A DNA stretch of 64,000 bases from Nonomuraea jiangxiensis (lineage in GTDB: Bacteria; Actinomycetota; Actinomycetes; Streptosporangiales; Streptosporangiaceae). The stretch spans positions 1 to 64,000 of the forward strand of contig NZ_FNDJ01000016.1 in the NCBI RefSeq assembly GCF_900099965.1, in the 5' to 3' direction. Below, piece by piece: positions 61,248 to 64,000 of this stretch (the first letter of the stretch is position 1; each line of letters begins with the position of its first letter). Below the pieces are notes generated by a model. The model was given only the letters and a program-made list of their open reading frames with translations. It searched no databases and had not been told where the DNA came from. A program made the position numbers and the translations under genes.

Positions 61248-62485
61248 CGTCCGGCGCAGCGGGGACGCTGAACCTGGACAAGCTCTACGCCGCCCGGCTG
61301 CAGGCCGCCAGGGCCCGGCCGTATCTGGCGACGGCGCTGTTCGCGCTGCATCCGGTGGAGTCGCGGCTGGTGCCGACGATGGCCGTGGACCGGCACTGGC
61401 GATGTTACGTCTCGCCCGTGTTCGTCGACCGGACGCCCGTGGAGGAGCTGGCGGGCGTGTGGGTGCACGAGGTCTCCCACCTGCTGCGCAACCACCATGG
61501 GCGGAGCGACCGGGTCGCGTCGGAGCGGGGACTGACCGGGCCAGGCGAGCGGCTGCGGATGAACATCGCCGCCGACTTCGAGATCAACGACGACGTGTAC
61601 GGTGACGGGCTGGCCCGGCCCGAGGGCGCCATCGAACCCTCGATGTTGCGGTTGCCCCAGGGCGAGCTCATGGAGGAGTACCTGCGCCAGTTCCGGCTCG
61701 GTCCTGACGCGCAGGGTCTGGTCTGGCTGGACTGCGGCAGCGGCGCCGACGGGCTGGACCGGGAGTGGGACCTCGGGCCGGAGGGTGCGAACGGGCTCAG
61801 CGCCCAGGAGCGGGACGCGGTGCGGTTCCGGGTGGCGCAGGGCATCAACGCCCGACCGGGAAACGTGCCGAAGGGGTGGCAGCGGTGGGCGGAGGAGGCG
61901 TTCCACCCGCCGCAGCCGTGGCGCGAACTGCTCGGCTCCGCGGTCCGCTCGGCCGCCTGCGGCCCCGGCGCGGGCGAGGACTACACCCATGCCCGGCCGT
62001 CGCGGCGGTCCGCCGGCCTGCCCGGCGTCATCCTGCCGAGCCTGCGGCGCAGGCCGCCCCGGGTCTGCGTGGTGATCGACACGTCCGCGTCGGTCAGCGA
62101 CGCCGAACTGGGGAGCGCGCTGCTGGAGGTCGCGGCGATCGTCCACGCCCTGGGCGGCCGGCGCGACCTGGTGAAAGTGCTGTCGTGCGACGCGGCGGCC
62201 CGGGTGGTGAATCCGCTGTGCCGGGCCGAGGGGCTCGTGCTGGTGGGCGGCGGCGGGACGGATCTGCGTACGGGATTCGCGCAGGCGCTCCGGACGACAC
62301 CGCGGCCGGACGTCATCGTGATCCTGACCGACGGACAGACACCTTGGCCCGATACGCGGCCACCGTGCCGGACGGTGGTCGGCCTCTTCTCCCGGGACAG
62401 GACGCCCCCGTCGTGGGACGAGAACGACCCTGACTACGTGCCGCACGTGCCGCCCGAGTGGGCGCGGGTGGTCGTCATCGGATAG
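61244..62485 (+). CDS. VWA-like / DUF2201 metallopeptidase-like partner of MoxR
   Basis: 413 residues. The N-terminal part carries GVWVHEVSHLLRNHHGRSD (HExxH-like zinc motif with a third ligand possible in MNIAADFEIND). The C-terminal part is a VWA-like domain with VCVVIDTSASVSDAELGSAL (a MIDAS DxSxS) and LVGGGGTDLRTGFAQAL. This is the DUF2201/VWA-like layout of MoxR partners. The protein could have protease activity, although the family is poorly studied. It overlaps the MoxR gene by 4 nt. Confidence 0.92.
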   Translation: MTSGAAGTLNLDKLYAARLQAARARPYLATALFALHPVESRLVPTMAVDRHWRCYVSPVFVDRTPVEELAGVWVHEVSHLLRNHHGRSDRVASERGLTGPGERLRMNIAADFEINDDVYGDGLARPEGAIEPSMLRLPQGELMEEYLRQFRLGPDAQGLVWLDCGSGADGLDREWDLGPEGANGLSAQERDAVRFRVAQGINARPGNVPKGWQRWAEEAFHPPQPWRELLGSAVRSAACGPGAGEDYTHARPSRRSAGLPGVILPSLRRRPPRVCVVIDTSASVSDAELGSALLEVAAIVHALGGRRDLVKVLSCDAAARVVNPLCRAEGLVLVGGGGTDLRTGFAQALRTTPRPDVIVILTDGQTPWPDTRPPCRTVVGLFSRDRTPPSWDENDPDYVPHVPPEWARVVVIG

Positions 62486-62505
62486 CCGGTCGCTACGATG
62501 TGCGC

Positions 62506-63135
62506 ATGGCCCTGCTCCACCAAGCCACGTTGCGACCCACGAAGCTCGAACTGCTGGCCGCCTGGCTGCCCGGCCGGGGCTGGTTCTCCGGGCCGGCCGG
62601 TGAGGTGCTGCGGGTGGGGGCCTACCGCTTCGACGATCCGGCCGGTGCGGTCGGGATCGAGACGATGCTGGTCCGGGCCGGCGACGGGCCGGTTCATCAG
62701 GTGCCGCTCACCTACCGGGACGCGCCCCTGGCCGGTGGCGACGACTGGCTGCTGGGCACCGCCGAACATTCGGCGCTGGGCAGGCGCTGGGTCTACGACG
62801 GTTGCGGCGACCCCGTCTACGCCGCGGCGCTGGCGAGCGCGATCCTCGGCGACACCGGTCAGGCCGAGCAGTTCCTCCAGGTCGACGGCCGGCTGGAGCG
62901 CCGCGAGCCCGACATGAGCATCGCGGGCGGCGCGGCCGGGGGCGCGCAGGCGCCTGCCGTCGGCACGGTGCGCCGGGTGGTCGAGGGCGATCCGACGCTG
63001 ATCGTCACGGACACCGTGGAGCTGGCCGTCATCCGCCGCCCCGAACCGGGTGCCGGACCCGCCGGCACCGTGCTGACCGGGGCCTGGCCCGGTCAGGAGA
63101 CACCGGTGCCGCTGGCATCCGCGACGCTTCGCTGA
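62506..63135 (+). CDS. Maltokinase N-terminal cap-like protein
   Basis: 209 residues. It matches the N-terminal cap domain of actinomycete maltokinases: LELLAAWLPGRGWFSGPAGE, AYRFDDPAGAVGIETMLV, VPLTYRDAPLAGGDDWLLGT and EHSALGRRWVYDGCGDPVYA. No kinase domain follows, so this is a stand-alone cap-like protein; such proteins are annotated in many actinomycetes without known activity. It follows the VWA gene by 20 nt but is probably a separate function. Confidence 0.83.
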   Translation: MALLHQATLRPTKLELLAAWLPGRGWFSGPAGEVLRVGAYRFDDPAGAVGIETMLVRAGDGPVHQVPLTYRDAPLAGGDDWLLGTAEHSALGRRWVYDGCGDPVYAAALASAILGDTGQAEQFLQVDGRLERREPDMSIAGGAAGGAQAPAVGTVRRVVEGDPTLIVTDTVELAVIRRPEPGAGPAGTVLTGAWPGQETPVPLASATLR

Positions 63136-63292
63136 GCCGCCTGTTCCGGTAGCCACGCGACCCCGCGGATCGCCCACAGCCGGAAGCCCGACCGGAATAC
63201 CCTTTATGTTCGTCAAAAGGTTGGCTCGACCGCATCAAGTTGGGTCCGTCCACGGGGGAAGGCTCGACGCGGTCGCGATGGGGGAGTCGCCC

Positions 63293-64000
63293 GTGCAACT
63301 CATCATGTCCACTCACGAGCTGCCACCTGCGGACCGGTTCGACGGCTGGCTGGAGACCATGTCGCGGCTCGTGGCGCCGGTGTCGTTCAGCACGGACGAC
63401 CGGGCCGATTTCCACGGCAGGATCGAGACGCTGGACCTGGGGACCGTACAGGTCTCCTCTCATGACATCGGCAGCTGCGACGCCTCCCGCACCACCCGGC
63501 TGATCCGCCAGTCCGACCCCGAGGTCTTCTACCTCCTCTGCAACCAGGGCAGACGGATCGGCCTGACGCAGGACGGGAAGCACGTCGTGCTGGGTCACTC
63601 CGACATGGCGATCTACCACACTTCGCATCCCTTCCACGTCAGGACGGGCGGGGGGCGGGCGCTGCTGGTGGCCTTCCCGGGCAGCCTGCTGCCCTTCCCC
63701 CGGCGTGCGGTGGAGCAGAACGTCGCCAGGGTGATGCCGGGACTCCATGGCGTCGGCGCGTTAGCCGCGAGTTTCCTCAGCGGCCTGGCCGCCGACAGGA
63801 CCTCCTACTCCACGGCCGACCTGGTAAGGCTCGGCATCACGCTGACCGACCTGGTCACCATGCTGCTCGGCCACCATCTCGACGCCGGCCTGCCCTCCGA
63901 TACGGGGCAGCGCGCCCTGATGCTGCGCATCCACGCCTACATCCAGCAGAACCTCGGGGACCGCCAGCTGTCCCCCTCGTCGATCGCGGCCGCGCACAGC
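63293..64000 (+). CDS. AraC-family regulator, N-terminal part (cut by window edge)
   Basis: The window ends within the gene, after 236 codons. The N-terminal domain is the AraC-binding-like fold: LPPADRFDGWLETMSRLVAP, FYLLCNQGRRIGLTQDGKHV, HTSHPFHVRTGGGRALLVAF. The part at the edge (RIHAYIQQNLGDRQLSPSSI) is the first helix of the AraC helix-turn-helix. The GTG at 63293 with GGGGGAG 6 nt upstream is preferred; an in-frame ATG at 63278 is possible. Confidence 0.88.
   Translation, partial: MQLIMSTHELPPADRFDGWLETMSRLVAPVSFSTDDRADFHGRIETLDLGTVQVSSHDIGSCDASRTTRLIRQSDPEVFYLLCNQGRRIGLTQDGKHVVLGHSDMAIYHTSHPFHVRTGGGRALLVAFPGSLLPFPRRAVEQNVARVMPGLHGVGALAASFLSGLAADRTSYSTADLVRLGITLTDLVTMLLGHHLDAGLPSDTGQRALMLRIHAYIQQNLGDRQLSPSSIAAAHS

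Overview
The window is high-GC DNA (clearly about 70 %) with GTG/ATG starts, ATGA/GTGA translational overlaps, a 19-bp DtxR/IdeR/DmdR1-type iron-box motif and many one-component regulators. This is typical of a filamentous actinomycete. A Nonomuraea/Actinomadura/Streptomyces-like genome is my inference; no rRNA or other phylogenetic marker is present. No tRNA, rRNA or CRISPR array was seen.

1-19.6 kb is one coherent metallophore-type biosynthetic region with three iron boxes (2201-2219, 13861-13879, 13981-13999). It holds: an NRPS running off the left edge (carrier domain, heterocyclisation domain, start of an adenylation domain); an operon of a diiron oxygenase-like protein, an unknown protein, an aryl-acid ligase, PabC and a fused PabA-PabB; a LuxR-type regulator; a complete Opp/Nik-type importer (lipoprotein, two permeases, double ATPase); and a second operon with an Fe(II)/2-oxoglutarate oxygenase, SbnB-, SbnH- and SbnA-like enzymes and a MATE exporter. 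Read together: a p-aminobenzoate-derived aryl cap is made, possibly oxygenated, activated and loaded on the NRPS; 2,3-diaminopropionate is made by the SbnA/SbnB pair; MATE exports the product and the Opp-type system imports it. The use of PABA where salicylate or dihydroxybenzoate is usual is the most unusual point.

19.6-26 kb holds exported and lipoprotein genes, a WXG100-like pair, a decayed stretch with phosphotransferase and metallopeptidase remnants, and an exported phosphoesterase. 26-36 kb holds small accessory enzymes with divergent HxlR and TetR regulators, a P450, a secreted M14 carboxypeptidase, and an SDR with an ECF sigma factor. 36-39 kb is a second metal-chelate type ABC importer (FecCD class). 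39-46 kb includes a methyltransferase, a GNAT protein, a tiny exported peptide with four DSTWD repeats, and a large secreted GH20 hexosaminidase whose upstream region carries DasR-like (dre) sites.

46-58 kb holds regulator/enzyme pairs (PadR, Lrp, HxlR, WYL), a phosphorothioation-dependent type IV restriction enzyme, and a TnpB-only IS605-type element that carries a Phd-like antitoxin gene divergent from tnpB. That element abuts the 3' end of a frameshifted WYL regulator. 58.5-62.5 kb is a MoxR ATPase / VWA-metallopeptidase-like ternary system, followed by a maltokinase-cap-like protein and a truncated AraC regulator at the right edge.
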